From UBA1361 sp035647455 (GTDB lineage: Bacteria; Bacillota_I; Bacilli_A; RFN20; CAG-826), in contig DASRNI010000025.1 of the NCBI GenBank assembly GCA_035647455.1, positions 1-54,696 of the forward strand: a stretch of DNA of 54,696 nucleotides, read 5' to 3'. Below, one piece after another: positions 6,454-15,271 of this stretch (positions within the stretch are counted from its first letter, which is position 1; each line of letters opens with the position of its first letter). The notes under the pieces are model-generated. The model ran no database searches. It was not told the DNA's origin and saw only the letters and a list, made by a program, of their open reading frames with translations. A program made the position numbers and the translations under genes.

Positions 6454-8571
6454 TTAAGCGAAGGGTGCGAGTATTAATTTGTTGTTACTAACACTAAGGC
6501 GGTACGTTACTTGCGGGTTAATATTCCCCTGAACAATTTCTTCCGCAATATACGTTTCAATACTTTTTTGAATAAAACGTTTAAGTGGGCGGGCACCGTA
6601 CTCTGGTGCATACGCATTTTCTAAAACAAAGGCGACAACTTTTTCATCATATATTAAGGTAAAATTACTCTGTGCGACATGGTCCACAAGTTCATTCAGC
6701 ATTTTTTCAGCGATTTTTTCTTGTGTTTCTTTACTTAACGGATAAAAGAAAACAATTTCATCAACGCGGTTAATAAATTCCGGCTTAAATGTTTTGGTAA
6801 TTAAGTCTTCAACTTTTTTAATGTCGTTTTTAAGGAAATGTTCGCTCCCTAAATTACTCGTCATAATAATAACAGTATTTTTAAAGTTAACAACGCGACC
6901 TTGTGAATCTGTAAGGCGGCCGTCATCAAGCACTTGTAGTAATAAGTTAAATACTTCCGGATGGGCTTTTTCAATTTCATCAAATAGAACAATTGAATAC
7001 GGACTTCTGCGAACAGCTTCCGTTAATTGTCCACCTTCATCGTAACCAACGTATCCAGGTGGCGCGCCAATTAAGCGACTCACACTAAAGCGTTCCATAT
7101 ATTCACTCATATCAATTCGCACAATATGACGTTCGTCGTCAAAAAGCGAAGCGGCGAGTGAACGGGCAACTTCCGTTTTCCCGACCCCTGTTGGGCCTAA
7201 AAACATAAAGCTCCCAATCGGGCGGTTTGGATTATTAAGCCCAGCCCGCTGGCGTAAAATTGCATCACTAACGAGTTGAATTGCAACTTCTTGACCAAGG
7301 ACACGTTTATTAAGTTCGTCATATAAACTAAGTACTTTCGCTTTTTCGCTTTCCATAATCTTATTAAGCGGAATCCCCGTTTGCCGCGAAACAACGTTGG
7401 CAACTTCTTGTTCGGTCACTGTCTCTTTCAGTAACTCATTTGCTTTCGTAAGTTCCGAAAGTTCATTAATTTTCTGTTCGTACTCGGGAATTTTAATGTA
7501 TTGGAGTTCGCTCGCTTCTTCGAAGCGGCCGGCATTAAAAGCAGCGGTTAAATCAAACTTAGCTTTTTCTAAGTCTTTCTTGGCATTACTTAAAAGATTG
7601 AGCGCATCGCGTTCATGTTGCCAACTTTTCGTAAAGTCGGCATCTTCTTGCTTGAGCGCCTCAAGTTCTTTAATTGTTTTTTCTAAACGTTTCTTACTAA
7701 GTTCATCTTTTTCTTTTTGTAACGCGACTTTTTCAATTTCAAGCTGGCGCGTTTTACGGCGGATTTCATCTAGTTCTGCGGGTAAACTTTCGACTTCGAC
7801 ACGAATAAGCGCACAAGCTTCATCAACTAAATCAAGCGCTTTATCCGGTAAAAAGCGGTCAGTAATATAACGGTCACTCAGTGTAACAGCGCTCACTAGT
7901 GCTGTATCACTAATTTTAATCCCGTGATGCGCTTCGTAACGCGACTTTAAACCGCGTAAAATCGAAACAGTGTCATCGACTGTTGGCTCTTGCACGATCA
8001 GCGGTTGAAATCTTCGCTCGAGTGCGCGATCTTTTTCTATGTACTGACGGTATTCATTTAGTGTTGTCGCGCCAATCGTATGAATTTCACCACGGGCTAA
8101 AAGTGGCTTTAGCATGTTACCAGCATCTATTGCCCCTTCAGCTTTACCGGCACCGACAATTAAATGAATTTCATCAATCACTAAAATAATTTGGTGATTA
8201 CTTTCTTTAATCTTATTTAAAACAGCTTTAAGTCGCTCTTCAAATTCACCGCGAAACTTGGCACCAGCGACAAGGGCCCCCATATCAAGTTCATATACTT
8301 CTTTATCAATTAAGTTTTGCGGCACGTCACCCGCAACGATCCGTTGCGCGAGTCCTTCAATAATAGCGGTTTTACCAACACCAGGCTCACCAATTAAAAT
8401 AACGTTGTTTTTGCTTTTACGGGCGAGAATCTCCGTGATTCGACGAATTTCGCTATCGCGACCAATCACTGGGTCACTTTTACTATCTTTCGCATCTTCC
8501 GTTAAAAAGCGGCCAAACTTCTCTAAAATCTTTTCATCTTGTTCATAATTAACAAAAGGATTAAAATTCAT
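6454..8571 (-). CDS. clpB: ClpB-type disaggregase lacking the N-domain
   Basis: 705 residues from the ATG at 8571, chosen for the perfect AAAGGAGG six bases upstream; a GTG at 8589 lies inside the CIRCE element. Two AAA+ modules are present: Walker A GEPGVGKT (61-68) with a DEIH Walker B, and a second GPTGVGKT with LFDEIEKAHPEVFN. Between them is a coiled-coil M-domain (about 270-390) containing AGRFEEASELQ, which separates ClpB from ClpC/E. The usual N-terminal substrate domain of about 145 residues is missing, as in mycoplasma ClpB. It would rescue aggregated proteins after heat shock together with DnaK. The CIRCE operator implies HrcA control. Confidence 0.93.
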   Translation of the reverse strand: MNFNPFVNYEQDEKILEKFGRFLTEDAKDSKSDPVIGRDSEIRRITEILARKSKNNVILIGEPGVGKTAIIEGLAQRIVAGDVPQNLIDKEVYELDMGALVAGAKFRGEFEERLKAVLNKIKESNHQIILVIDEIHLIVGAGKAEGAIDAGNMLKPLLARGEIHTIGATTLNEYRQYIEKDRALERRFQPLIVQEPTVDDTVSILRGLKSRYEAHHGIKISDTALVSAVTLSDRYITDRFLPDKALDLVDEACALIRVEVESLPAELDEIRRKTRQLEIEKVALQKEKDELSKKRLEKTIKELEALKQEDADFTKSWQHERDALNLLSNAKKDLEKAKFDLTAAFNAGRFEEASELQYIKIPEYEQKINELSELTKANELLKETVTEQEVANVVSRQTGIPLNKIMESEKAKVLSLYDELNKRVLGQEVAIQLVSDAILRQRAGLNNPNRPIGSFMFLGPTGVGKTEVARSLAASLFDDERHIVRIDMSEYMERFSVSRLIGAPPGYVGYDEGGQLTEAVRRSPYSIVLFDEIEKAHPEVFNLLLQVLDDGRLTDSQGRVVNFKNTVIIMTSNLGSEHFLKNDIKKVEDLITKTFKPEFINRVDEIVFFYPLSKETQEKIAEKMLNELVDHVAQSNFTLIYDEKVVAFVLENAYAPEYGARPLKRFIQKSIETYIAEEIVQGNINPQVTYRLSVSNNKLILAPFA

Positions 8572-8582
8572 TGCTACCTCCT

Positions 8583-8609
8583 TTGGCACTCAAACATGTT
8601 AAGTGCTAA
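8583..8609 (-). promoter_or_regulatory. CIRCE element (HrcA operator)
   Basis: On the minus strand TTAGCACTT - 9 bases - GAGTGCCAA. Sixteen of the 18 arm positions match the TTAGCACTC-N9-GAGTGCTAA consensus. It ends 11 bases before the clpB start and overlaps the ribosome site region, so HrcA binding should block expression. Confidence 0.9.
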
Positions 8610-8666
8610 AAACATTATAACGCGTTTAAAATTATTGTCAAATATGTTTGCTTATATTCAAGTATT

Positions 8667-9695
8667 TTAAGCGAGTTGCTTTTGGCTCGTCTTAATAATT
8701 CGCGCAATTTTTGTGTCACTTGGACGAACTTTCTCGTAATGTGGTGCAAAGCGCAGCACTTCGGTATATTCTTTTTGATAAAAATGTTCAACCATTAACT
8801 CACGGACAACATCAAATACCGTTTCACTCGGAACAGGACGTTCAGCCGGATTTGGGAAAAGCTTTTTTAAGTCACTTGGTGTAAGTTCATACGGCTCTTC
8901 AACACCAAGTTTATTTAAAATTTCATTCATTTCTTCGTTTAAGTTTGGCGTTACACCTTTTACTTCATAACGGAGTGACTGGAAGTAAAATGCATATGCT
9001 TTTTCGTATTCGCCGCTTAAGTAGTAACTATATCCAACGTAGCGCATTGCAATCCCAATATAATCAAAACTATAAACAACACGTAAGAACCACGTTGAAA
9101 TACGCATTAAGTTTGCTTCATCTTGTTCGCGTTTGACCCATTCACAAATTTGATGAATAACTTTTGGTGAAAAAGGATTCCATTGATGGGCATGCCCGAG
9201 AAGGGGGAACGATGCGACTTGTTGACCAAGTTCAATATAAACATAAGCAGCTTCGTAATATATTGCATAGTAAGGAAACTCTTCAAGGTTTTCTCCTGGC
9301 GCTGTATTGGCAACTTTTTGGTAAAACTTCTTTTCAAAGTTACTCGTTAAATTGTAATTAAAGCGACCTTTTTCTGGTGGATTCGTTGGCTTACGTTTTT
9401 TTGCGTATTCGACAAGTAAGTCAGCAATCTTCTTCCGTTTAAAAACATCAATTTGTCCGTCGCGTAAAATTAAAAGAAGCACAGCAACATATAAATCTTC
9501 ATCTTCCATAATTAAACGACGGAACTTCGTAATGTCGTCCCCTAAATAACTCGCAGCCAAAATAAGAATATCGGTTGGAATATATTTATCGCCCGTTGTA
9601 ACACGCTGAAAAATGAAATTAAAGACGACTTTTTGATCGACATAAAAGTCACCTGTTAATGCGATTTTAAGTTTATCGTAAGTATAATCCGTCAT
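8667..9695 (-). CDS. TPR-like helical protein, function unknown
   Basis: 342 residues, no signal peptide or membrane helix. It is mainly alpha-helical. The middle (about 150-240) has tetratricopeptide-like spacing, e.g. YAIYYEAAYVYIELGQQ and GYSYYLSGEYEKAYAFYFQS. This suggests a scaffold or adaptor role; no catalytic motif is seen. There is no Shine-Dalgarno sequence; an extended -10 box ends only six bases before the ATG, so the mRNA is probably leaderless. It lies between clpB and galT, and no functional link to either is evident. Confidence 0.7.
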   Translation of the reverse strand: MTDYTYDKLKIALTGDFYVDQKVVFNFIFQRVTTGDKYIPTDILILAASYLGDDITKFRRLIMEDEDLYVAVLLLILRDGQIDVFKRKKIADLLVEYAKKRKPTNPPEKGRFNYNLTSNFEKKFYQKVANTAPGENLEEFPYYAIYYEAAYVYIELGQQVASFPLLGHAHQWNPFSPKVIHQICEWVKREQDEANLMRISTWFLRVVYSFDYIGIAMRYVGYSYYLSGEYEKAYAFYFQSLRYEVKGVTPNLNEEMNEILNKLGVEEPYELTPSDLKKLFPNPAERPVPSETVFDVVRELMVEHFYQKEYTEVLRFAPHYEKVRPSDTKIARIIKTSQKQLA

Positions 9696-9701
9696 AAGTA
9701 A

Positions 9702-9710
9702 ATAATACCA
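9702..9710 (-). promoter_or_regulatory. extended -10 promoter for a leaderless mRNA
   Basis: TGGTATTAT on the minus strand (TG-N-TATTAT) ends six bases before the ATG at 9695. No -35 box and no ribosome site are seen. Transcription would start at or within a base or two of the start codon. Confidence 0.55.
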
Positions 9711-9757
9711 TATATTGGTCGCTTATTGTTTCTTTTTACTTTGTAAAAATGTTTTAT

Positions 9758-11263
9758 TTAGAGTGTTTTTATAAATTTAATGAACGCTTTTTGACTAGCT
9801 TCATCAGCCTTAAAGACAGCACTGTTATCGAGAATTTTAAGTGCAACATCTTTAACGTATTCACGGTAAATTTGTTCGAAGTTCGCTTTATCGGCGTTCA
9901 GAAGCTCGGTATAAAAGGGTGCATAAAGTTTTAAGTCTTCATGTTCTTTGATTAAGTCTTCAAAACTTTGCCCGGCTTCAAAGGCAGCTTGTAACTCACT
10001 TGCTTCGCGAACAAGGCGAGCGGGCAAGATGAATGTGCCAAGATGCTCAATAATTCCGATTCCTTCTTTTTTAATGTGATGATATTGTTTGTGACTATGG
10101 AAAATGCCGTCCGGATGTTCCGCATTTGTGCGGTTATTGCGCAGTACTAAGTACATTGTGTACGTTTTACGTTCCTTAAGCACGATTGGCGTAATCGTTG
10201 CATGACGAACTTCTTCCGTAAACGGAATAATGTCAAGTTCTTTATTTTCGTATTCAAGCCATTTTTCGGCAATTAAACTACTCGTGCGAATAATCGCGCG
10301 TTTTGAAGTTGATTTAAGTTTAACGACACTACTTGGCCAATCTAAAATTGAAACATCGACATTGATAAACTTTTTATTTTTAATCCGGACTCGTTCTTTC
10401 GCATCGAAAAGTGGCATCACTTTCGCACCACCTTGGAAATGTTCATGGTTTAAAATTGAACCGCCTACAATTGGTAAGTCACTATTGCTCCCAATGAAGA
10501 AATGGGGGAATAAATCAGTAAATGCGAGCAATTTGCCAAAAATACGCGGTGTAATAATCATCGGTTTATGTTCTTCACTAACGACAATTGCGTGACGATC
10601 AAAATATTGAAATGGTGAATATTGTAAGTACCATTTTTCGTCTTCTAACTTTAAAGGTACAGCTCGTAATGTTTGACGCGGCGGAACAGTTGCACTGCCA
10701 CCAAAGCCAACATTTTCTAAGCATAATGCGCAACTTGGATATTTTTCGTCATCATCTTCTTGTAAAACAGCGGCAATCGCTTTATTATCTTTTTCTGGTT
10801 TAGCAACGTTAATTGCTAAGTTAATTGTATTTTCGCCAAATTTCCCACTCCACTTAATATTTTTACTAACTTCACTTTGTTTAATATAGTTGTTCGCAAC
10901 ACCTAAATTATATAAATAGTCTGTTGCCCGATGGGGAACGCGTTTATGCCGTTCATAAAAGATCCGGTTAACAACACTCGGTATTGGTGTAAGCATCCCT
11001 AAAATATCAACAATCGTTGATTCAACATTAATGTTTTTAATCTTTTCATTATTACTCGCTGCAATTGCTTCTTCAAGTTCTTCAATGAGCGGCGCAGCAT
11101 TTTGCATCGCTTTAATTTCACTAACGTTAAGTACATCTTTGTATGGCTTATCGACGTCAAACTTAAAGAGTAAGACGTTACGGTAATATTGAATATCTTC
11201 GTCGCTTAAGTCAAGCTTTGCCTCGGCGAAGACGAGCAGTTTTTCAATTAACATTCCAAGCAT
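9758..11263 (-). CDS. galT: UDP-glucose--hexose-1-phosphate uridylyltransferase (Gram-positive type)
   Basis: 501 residues, the length of the class II (Firmicutes) GalT enzymes. It converts galactose-1-phosphate and UDP-glucose to UDP-galactose and glucose-1-phosphate in the Leloir pathway. The conserved GGSILNHEHFQGG block is present, as are RNNRTNAEHPDGIFH and the N-terminal FKFDVDKPYKD region. galK and galE are not in the window. It probably handles galactose released by the galactan operon at 32108-43012, although it lies 20 kb away. The gene is divergent from the NYN gene. Confidence 0.93.
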   Translation of the reverse strand: MLGMLIEKLLVFAEAKLDLSDEDIQYYRNVLLFKFDVDKPYKDVLNVSEIKAMQNAAPLIEELEEAIAASNNEKIKNINVESTIVDILGMLTPIPSVVNRIFYERHKRVPHRATDYLYNLGVANNYIKQSEVSKNIKWSGKFGENTINLAINVAKPEKDNKAIAAVLQEDDDEKYPSCALCLENVGFGGSATVPPRQTLRAVPLKLEDEKWYLQYSPFQYFDRHAIVVSEEHKPMIITPRIFGKLLAFTDLFPHFFIGSNSDLPIVGGSILNHEHFQGGAKVMPLFDAKERVRIKNKKFINVDVSILDWPSSVVKLKSTSKRAIIRTSSLIAEKWLEYENKELDIIPFTEEVRHATITPIVLKERKTYTMYLVLRNNRTNAEHPDGIFHSHKQYHHIKKEGIGIIEHLGTFILPARLVREASELQAAFEAGQSFEDLIKEHEDLKLYAPFYTELLNADKANFEQIYREYVKDVALKILDNSAVFKADEASQKAFIKFIKTL

Positions 11264-11404
11264 AATAAAACCTCGCTTATATAAGATATATGTATTTTAC
11301 TATATTTACCGATTATTTTGAATTTAAACTATCATTAACACAATTGACGCTGTTTCCGGAAAAGAGTGCTAAAATAGTAGTGCATTAAAAAGAAAGGAGA
11401 AAAC

Positions 11405-12133
11405 ATGGCAGAAAAAAATCTTGCACTTTTGATTGATGCGGAAAATATCTCACCTGACTATATTTCAATTATTCGTGATGAAGCGAATAAACACGGAAGC
11501 TTGTCATACAAACGTATCTATGGTGATTGGTCGAGTCCTAACTTAACGAAGTGGAAAACAAAAATTATCGATTATAATTTAGACCCAATTCAACAATACA
11601 GTTATGTCTCGAAAAAATCGACTAGTGATTTTGCACTAGTGATTGATGCGATGGATATTCTTTTCGCTAGTAACGTTCAAGGGTTTGTCATCGTAAGTAG
11701 TGACAGTGATTTTACAAGACTCGTCTCAAGATTACGCGAAAATAATATGTTTATTATCGGTATGGGCGAAAGTAAAACACCACTTTCACTTGTTAACTCG
11801 GTCGATTTATTCGTTTATCTCGATAAAGTTAAATCAATCCGTGACAAAACACGCAAAGCGAAAGCAAAGAAATCCGGCAAAATCAAAAGTCTCGACGAAT
11901 CAATTATTCCACTTGATGATTTAATTGATGTTTTAACAAACATTATTAATGAAAGTTGTGATGATGATGGCTGGGCGTATTGGAGTATGACTAATAACAC
12001 ATTAGTCCGCAAATACCCCGGTTTTGACCCACGAAACTACGGTTTTAAAGGTAAAGCATTACAATTTTTCTTAAGTAATGGCTTTGAAAAACGCAATGAA
12101 GGCCTTGACGTCTTCATTCGTCCCAAACAATAA
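11405..12133 (+). CDS. NYN-domain putative ribonuclease with C-terminal OST-HTH-like domain
   Basis: 242 residues. The N-terminal NYN (PIN-like) fold shows LLIDAENI (Asp11), DFALVIDAMD and FVIVSSDSDFTRLVSRLR, i.e. the acidic residues that bind the metal. After a Lys-rich linker (about 148-160), residues 165-242 look like an OST-HTH/LOTUS domain (LIDVLTNIINE ... YPGFDPRNYGF). The family (LabA/DUF88-like) acts on RNA or binds it. AAAGGAG lies in front of the ATG. A possible promoter, TTGACG (11344-11349) and TAAAAT (11370-11375), has a long 20-base spacer. A terminator follows the gene. Confidence 0.85.
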   Translation: MAEKNLALLIDAENISPDYISIIRDEANKHGSLSYKRIYGDWSSPNLTKWKTKIIDYNLDPIQQYSYVSKKSTSDFALVIDAMDILFASNVQGFVIVSSDSDFTRLVSRLRENNMFIIGMGESKTPLSLVNSVDLFVYLDKVKSIRDKTRKAKAKKSGKIKSLDESIIPLDDLIDVLTNIINESCDDDGWAYWSMTNNTLVRKYPGFDPRNYGFKGKALQFFLSNGFEKRNEGLDVFIRPKQ

Positions 12134-12141
12134 GAAACACG

Positions 12142-12182
12142 AAAACAGCATAAGCGTTACATACGTAAAGTGCTGTTTTTTT
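12142..12182 (+). terminator. terminator of the NYN gene
   Basis: AAAACAGCA (12142-12150) pairs with TGCTGTTTT (12171-12179), with an inner TTAC/GTAA hairpin, and is followed by T residues. It ends only 15 bases before the next gene, which therefore needs its own promoter. Confidence 0.75.
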
Positions 12183-12190
12183 GTTATAGT
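12182..12190 (+). promoter_or_regulatory. extended -10 promoter for a leaderless mRNA
   Basis: TGTTATAGT (TG-N-TATAGT) overlaps the T run of the preceding terminator and ends six bases before the ATG at 12197. No ribosome site is present. The spacing is identical to that at 9695. Confidence 0.55.
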
Positions 12191-12196
12191 AAAGTT

Positions 12197-13141
12197 ATGG
12201 CTTTTAAACTACGTTTAACGTTATTCTTAAAAATGTTCGTCGGCTTTTTAATAAGCTTTTTAATCGCTTACTTTTTTAAGCTTGATTATAGTTTTACCGC
12301 TGGTGTTATCGCAGTCTTAAACTTATGGTATAGCAAAGATACAATTATCAAAACGGCACTTCTTCGTTTCGCAAGTGGAATTATTGGTATTGTTATTAGT
12401 TCATTATTCTTGTTTATTATCGGTCACTCTGTACCGCACTTAGTCGTTAGTGTCGTCGTTGTGCTCGTCGCACTTTACAGTCTTAAGTTTGAGTATGGGG
12501 CGACGATTGCCCTTGTTCTTGTTGGACAAAATTTCGCTGATTTTAGTATTTACAATAGTTTAAATGCTTTGTATATTTTATTGATTGGCACGGTTCCAGC
12601 ATTAATCTTAAATTTACTCGTGCTCCGTAACCCAACCTTTTTAATTAAAGATCAACAAGCAATTGATCACGAAATTAGCAATATCTTTAAGAAAATAACT
12701 GCGGGCGAAGAAGTTGACTTTACGATCCTGGCCGCGCTTCGTCTTACTGCAAATCAAAACATAAAAGTTGCGCTTGAAAATTACGCCTTTAAAAAGTTTA
12801 GCGCCCAAATTGATTATCTTTTTATGCGAGAAGCGCAAATTAATGTTCTGGAAGAAATTGTGCCGCTTTATGCTCTGGAACAAAATTCGCCGTACAAAGA
12901 TAAAATAAATAGCTACCTAGCGCGTTTTATTAAAGAAATCGGGTTTGAAGATTACGCAACGGACTTACTAAGTGAACTTGAAGAACTTTATCTTTACTTT
13001 CAAAATGAACCTTTACCCACGTCACGAAGTGAATTTGAACACCGGGCTAATCTTTATGTTTTCATTGCGCAACTCAAAAGGTTTTTAGAACTCAAGCTTG
13101 CTTTTCACGCTAAATACCCCGAATTTACAACGTTTATCTAA
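12197..13141 (+). CDS. aromatic acid exporter family membrane protein (DUF939-like)
   Basis: 314 residues from the ATG at 12197; the upstream in-frame GTG at 12170 lies inside the terminator hairpin and is rejected. The N-terminal half (about 8-145) has five or six membrane helices, with the early segment FSAGVIAVL-like (SFTAGVIAVLNLWYSKDT) typical of ArAE_1/FUSC-type proteins. The C-terminal half is soluble and helical. Members are thought to export organic acids or to be envelope-stress proteins; the substrate is unknown. The mRNA appears leaderless. Confidence 0.75.
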   Translation: MAFKLRLTLFLKMFVGFLISFLIAYFFKLDYSFTAGVIAVLNLWYSKDTIIKTALLRFASGIIGIVISSLFLFIIGHSVPHLVVSVVVVLVALYSLKFEYGATIALVLVGQNFADFSIYNSLNALYILLIGTVPALILNLLVLRNPTFLIKDQQAIDHEISNIFKKITAGEEVDFTILAALRLTANQNIKVALENYAFKKFSAQIDYLFMREAQINVLEEIVPLYALEQNSPYKDKINSYLARFIKEIGFEDYATDLLSELEELYLYFQNEPLPTSRSEFEHRANLYVFIAQLKRFLELKLAFHAKYPEFTTFI

Positions 13142-13152
13142 ACAAATAAAAA

Positions 13153-13174
13153 AGTCCCGGCGTCAGCCAGAACT
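13153..13174 (-). terminator. terminator of the EF-G-like operon
   Basis: On the minus strand AGTTCTGGC - TGAC - GCCGGGACT forms a nine-pair stem with two G-U pairs, followed by TTTTTTATT. It lies 20 bases after the stop codon at 13195. Confidence 0.75.
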
Positions 13175-13194
13175 AGTTTTAAATAGCGTAAGGT

Positions 13195-15261
13195 TTACTT
13201 TTTATCTAAGCGCGAGTTTTCTGTAATTACTTGCTGAATCATATTCGCAGGTACTTCTTGATAACTGTCAAACTCGATATTAAAGTAGCCACTACCTTGT
13301 GAGAGTACGCGAAGTTTAATCGCATAGTCTTGCACTTCCGCTTCCGGAACAAGGGCGACGATTTCTTGAATACCAAAGCCTTTTTCGTCCATGCTTAATA
13401 CACGAGCGCGGCGTTGGTTTAAGTCGTTCATAACATTACCAGTTAAGTCATTATGCACGTTAATTGAAATTTTCACAATTGGTTCTAAAAGCGTTGGTTC
13501 ACATTTCATATATGCTTCACGGTAAGCAAGAATTGCCGCCATGCGGAATGCTTGTTCGTTCGAGTCAACACTATGTTCTTTTCCGTCAAAGAGTACGGTT
13601 TTAACACCGATTACGGGGAAACCAGCGAGCATCCCTTGTTGCATTGATTCATGGAATCCTTTTTCAACTGCCGGGTGATAATTTCGCGGTACTGTTCCAC
13701 CGACAACTTCTTCGGTAAAGACGTTTTCTTCAGTTCCGCTTGGTAAGAAGCGCATTTCTACAACACCGAAGAAACCACTACCACCGGACTGCTTGACGTA
13801 GCGACCCATTGCACTTGCTTCTCGTTTAATCGTTTCGCGGTAAATAATTTTTGGGGCATCGGTCACTGTTTCAATGCCGTATGTGTTTTTAACTTTTTCA
13901 AGTAAGAAGTTAATATGCGAATCACTTAAGCCACCAAGTAAGAGCTGTTTTGTTTCCGGAACACGTTTAATTTCTACGGTTGGATCTTCAAGGGCGATTT
14001 TTTGTAATGCTTGGTTAAGCTTATCTTCGTCTTTCGCCGTTTTCGCATTAACAGCGCGTTGGTAAACAGCAGTTGGATATTTCGCAATTTGATAAATGAC
14101 GATGTTTTTACTTTCACTTATCGTTGCACCAGTCACTAAACCATCAACTTTTGTGACGGCAATAATGTCACCACTAATTGCTTTTGTAATTGGTGTTTGT
14201 TTTGCACCGAGCAATTTATGCATTTGTGAAACGCGGACTTGGCTATTTGTGCTTGAAGCATACACGTCATCACCAACATTAAGCGTACCGCTCATAATTT
14301 TAATATAGTTTGTAATTCCTTTATATTGGTCACTAACTGTTTTAAAGACATACGCACTAAACGGCTCATCGACACTTGTTTTACGGCTAACTTCGTTACC
14401 GGCGCGATCTTTACCAATGTACGGCTTTAAGTCGCTTGGTGCTGGTAAATATTCAATCATCATTTCAAGTAAAATGTCGACACCGATATTATTAATACTA
14501 CTACCAACTAAAACTGGAGCAATTTCACCGGCAACCATTTGGCTAAATAAGCCGCTATGGATATCTTCTTTCGATAGTGGTTCGCCACTAAAGAACTTTT
14601 CGAGTAACTCATCGTCACTAAGAGCCACTTGTTCAACAAGTGCGTTATGAAGTTCTTCAATTTTCGCAAGTTTATCGTCATGAACTTCTTCAGTTACGGC
14701 TTTTCCGCCAACGACTTTACTTGCTTTTTTTGTAATGACATTAATAAAGCCATCAAAGTTCTCTTCTTTTCCTAATGGGTAAACAAAGCTCACAGCGGTG
14801 TCGCCAAGCTTATCGGCGATATCTTTAAGTACCGCTTCATAGTCAACGAGTTCTTTATCCATTTTATTGACGAATAAAAATGTTGGCACTCCGGCCTTTT
14901 TAAGGGAGTTGTAATGCTTTACAGTCCCGACTTCAACTTTACGGCTTGCGTCAATTACAAGCACCGCACCTTTAATTAAATTGATAGTCCCGATAATATC
15001 AGCGACAAAGTCATCGTTACCTGGTGCATCAAGTAAATTTAAATGAAAGCCGTTGTAATCAAGTGAAACAACGCTGAGTGACGTTGAACTAAGCCGAGCT
15101 TTTTCCTCAAATGTAAAGTCACTGATCGTGTTTTTCTTATCGACACTTCCACTTGGTTGTTTTAAAATTAAGCTTGCAATGTGCTCAATTAATGTTGTTT
15201 TCCCGGCCCCTTGGTGACCGAGAAAAATAATGTTACGAATTTTGTCTGTTGTATAACTCAT
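13195..15261 (-). CDS. EF-G-like translation factor GTPase
   Basis: 688 residues with the full EF-G domain order. The G domain has GHQGAGKT (15-22), switch II DAPGNDDF (78-85) and NKMD (132-135); then domain II, and domains III-V with RNYHPAVEKGF and YREAYMKCEPTLLEPI. In place of the His of the canonical DTPGHVDF there is Asn82, so GTP hydrolysis may be slower or differently triggered. This places it in the EF-G-like (FusA2-type) group of paralogues rather than the main EF-G, which should be elsewhere. Its role in Firmicutes is not established. AAAGGAG precedes the start. It is the second gene of a pair, 10 bases after the kinase-like gene. Confidence 0.85.
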   Translation of the reverse strand: MSYTTDKIRNIIFLGHQGAGKTTLIEHIASLILKQPSGSVDKKNTISDFTFEEKARLSSTSLSVVSLDYNGFHLNLLDAPGNDDFVADIIGTINLIKGAVLVIDASRKVEVGTVKHYNSLKKAGVPTFLFVNKMDKELVDYEAVLKDIADKLGDTAVSFVYPLGKEENFDGFINVITKKASKVVGGKAVTEEVHDDKLAKIEELHNALVEQVALSDDELLEKFFSGEPLSKEDIHSGLFSQMVAGEIAPVLVGSSINNIGVDILLEMMIEYLPAPSDLKPYIGKDRAGNEVSRKTSVDEPFSAYVFKTVSDQYKGITNYIKIMSGTLNVGDDVYASSTNSQVRVSQMHKLLGAKQTPITKAISGDIIAVTKVDGLVTGATISESKNIVIYQIAKYPTAVYQRAVNAKTAKDEDKLNQALQKIALEDPTVEIKRVPETKQLLLGGLSDSHINFLLEKVKNTYGIETVTDAPKIIYRETIKREASAMGRYVKQSGGSGFFGVVEMRFLPSGTEENVFTEEVVGGTVPRNYHPAVEKGFHESMQQGMLAGFPVIGVKTVLFDGKEHSVDSNEQAFRMAAILAYREAYMKCEPTLLEPIVKISINVHNDLTGNVMNDLNQRRARVLSMDEKGFGIQEIVALVPEAEVQDYAIKLRVLSQGSGYFNIEFDSYQEVPANMIQQVITENSRLDKK

Positions 15262-15271
15262 ATTTTCTCCT

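Noticed and set aside
7397..7870. 157-codon plus-strand open frame opposite clpB
   Set aside because: It is antisense to the M-domain of clpB, Ser/Phe/Leu-rich, and has no ribosome site; it is a shadow of the coding strand. Similar shadows at 13874-14650, 18219-18566, 49523-50164 and 10230-10595 were dropped for the same reason.
12170..12196. GTG start for the exporter-like gene
   Set aside because: It lies inside the terminator hairpin of the NYN gene; the ATG at 12197 fits the promoter spacing.
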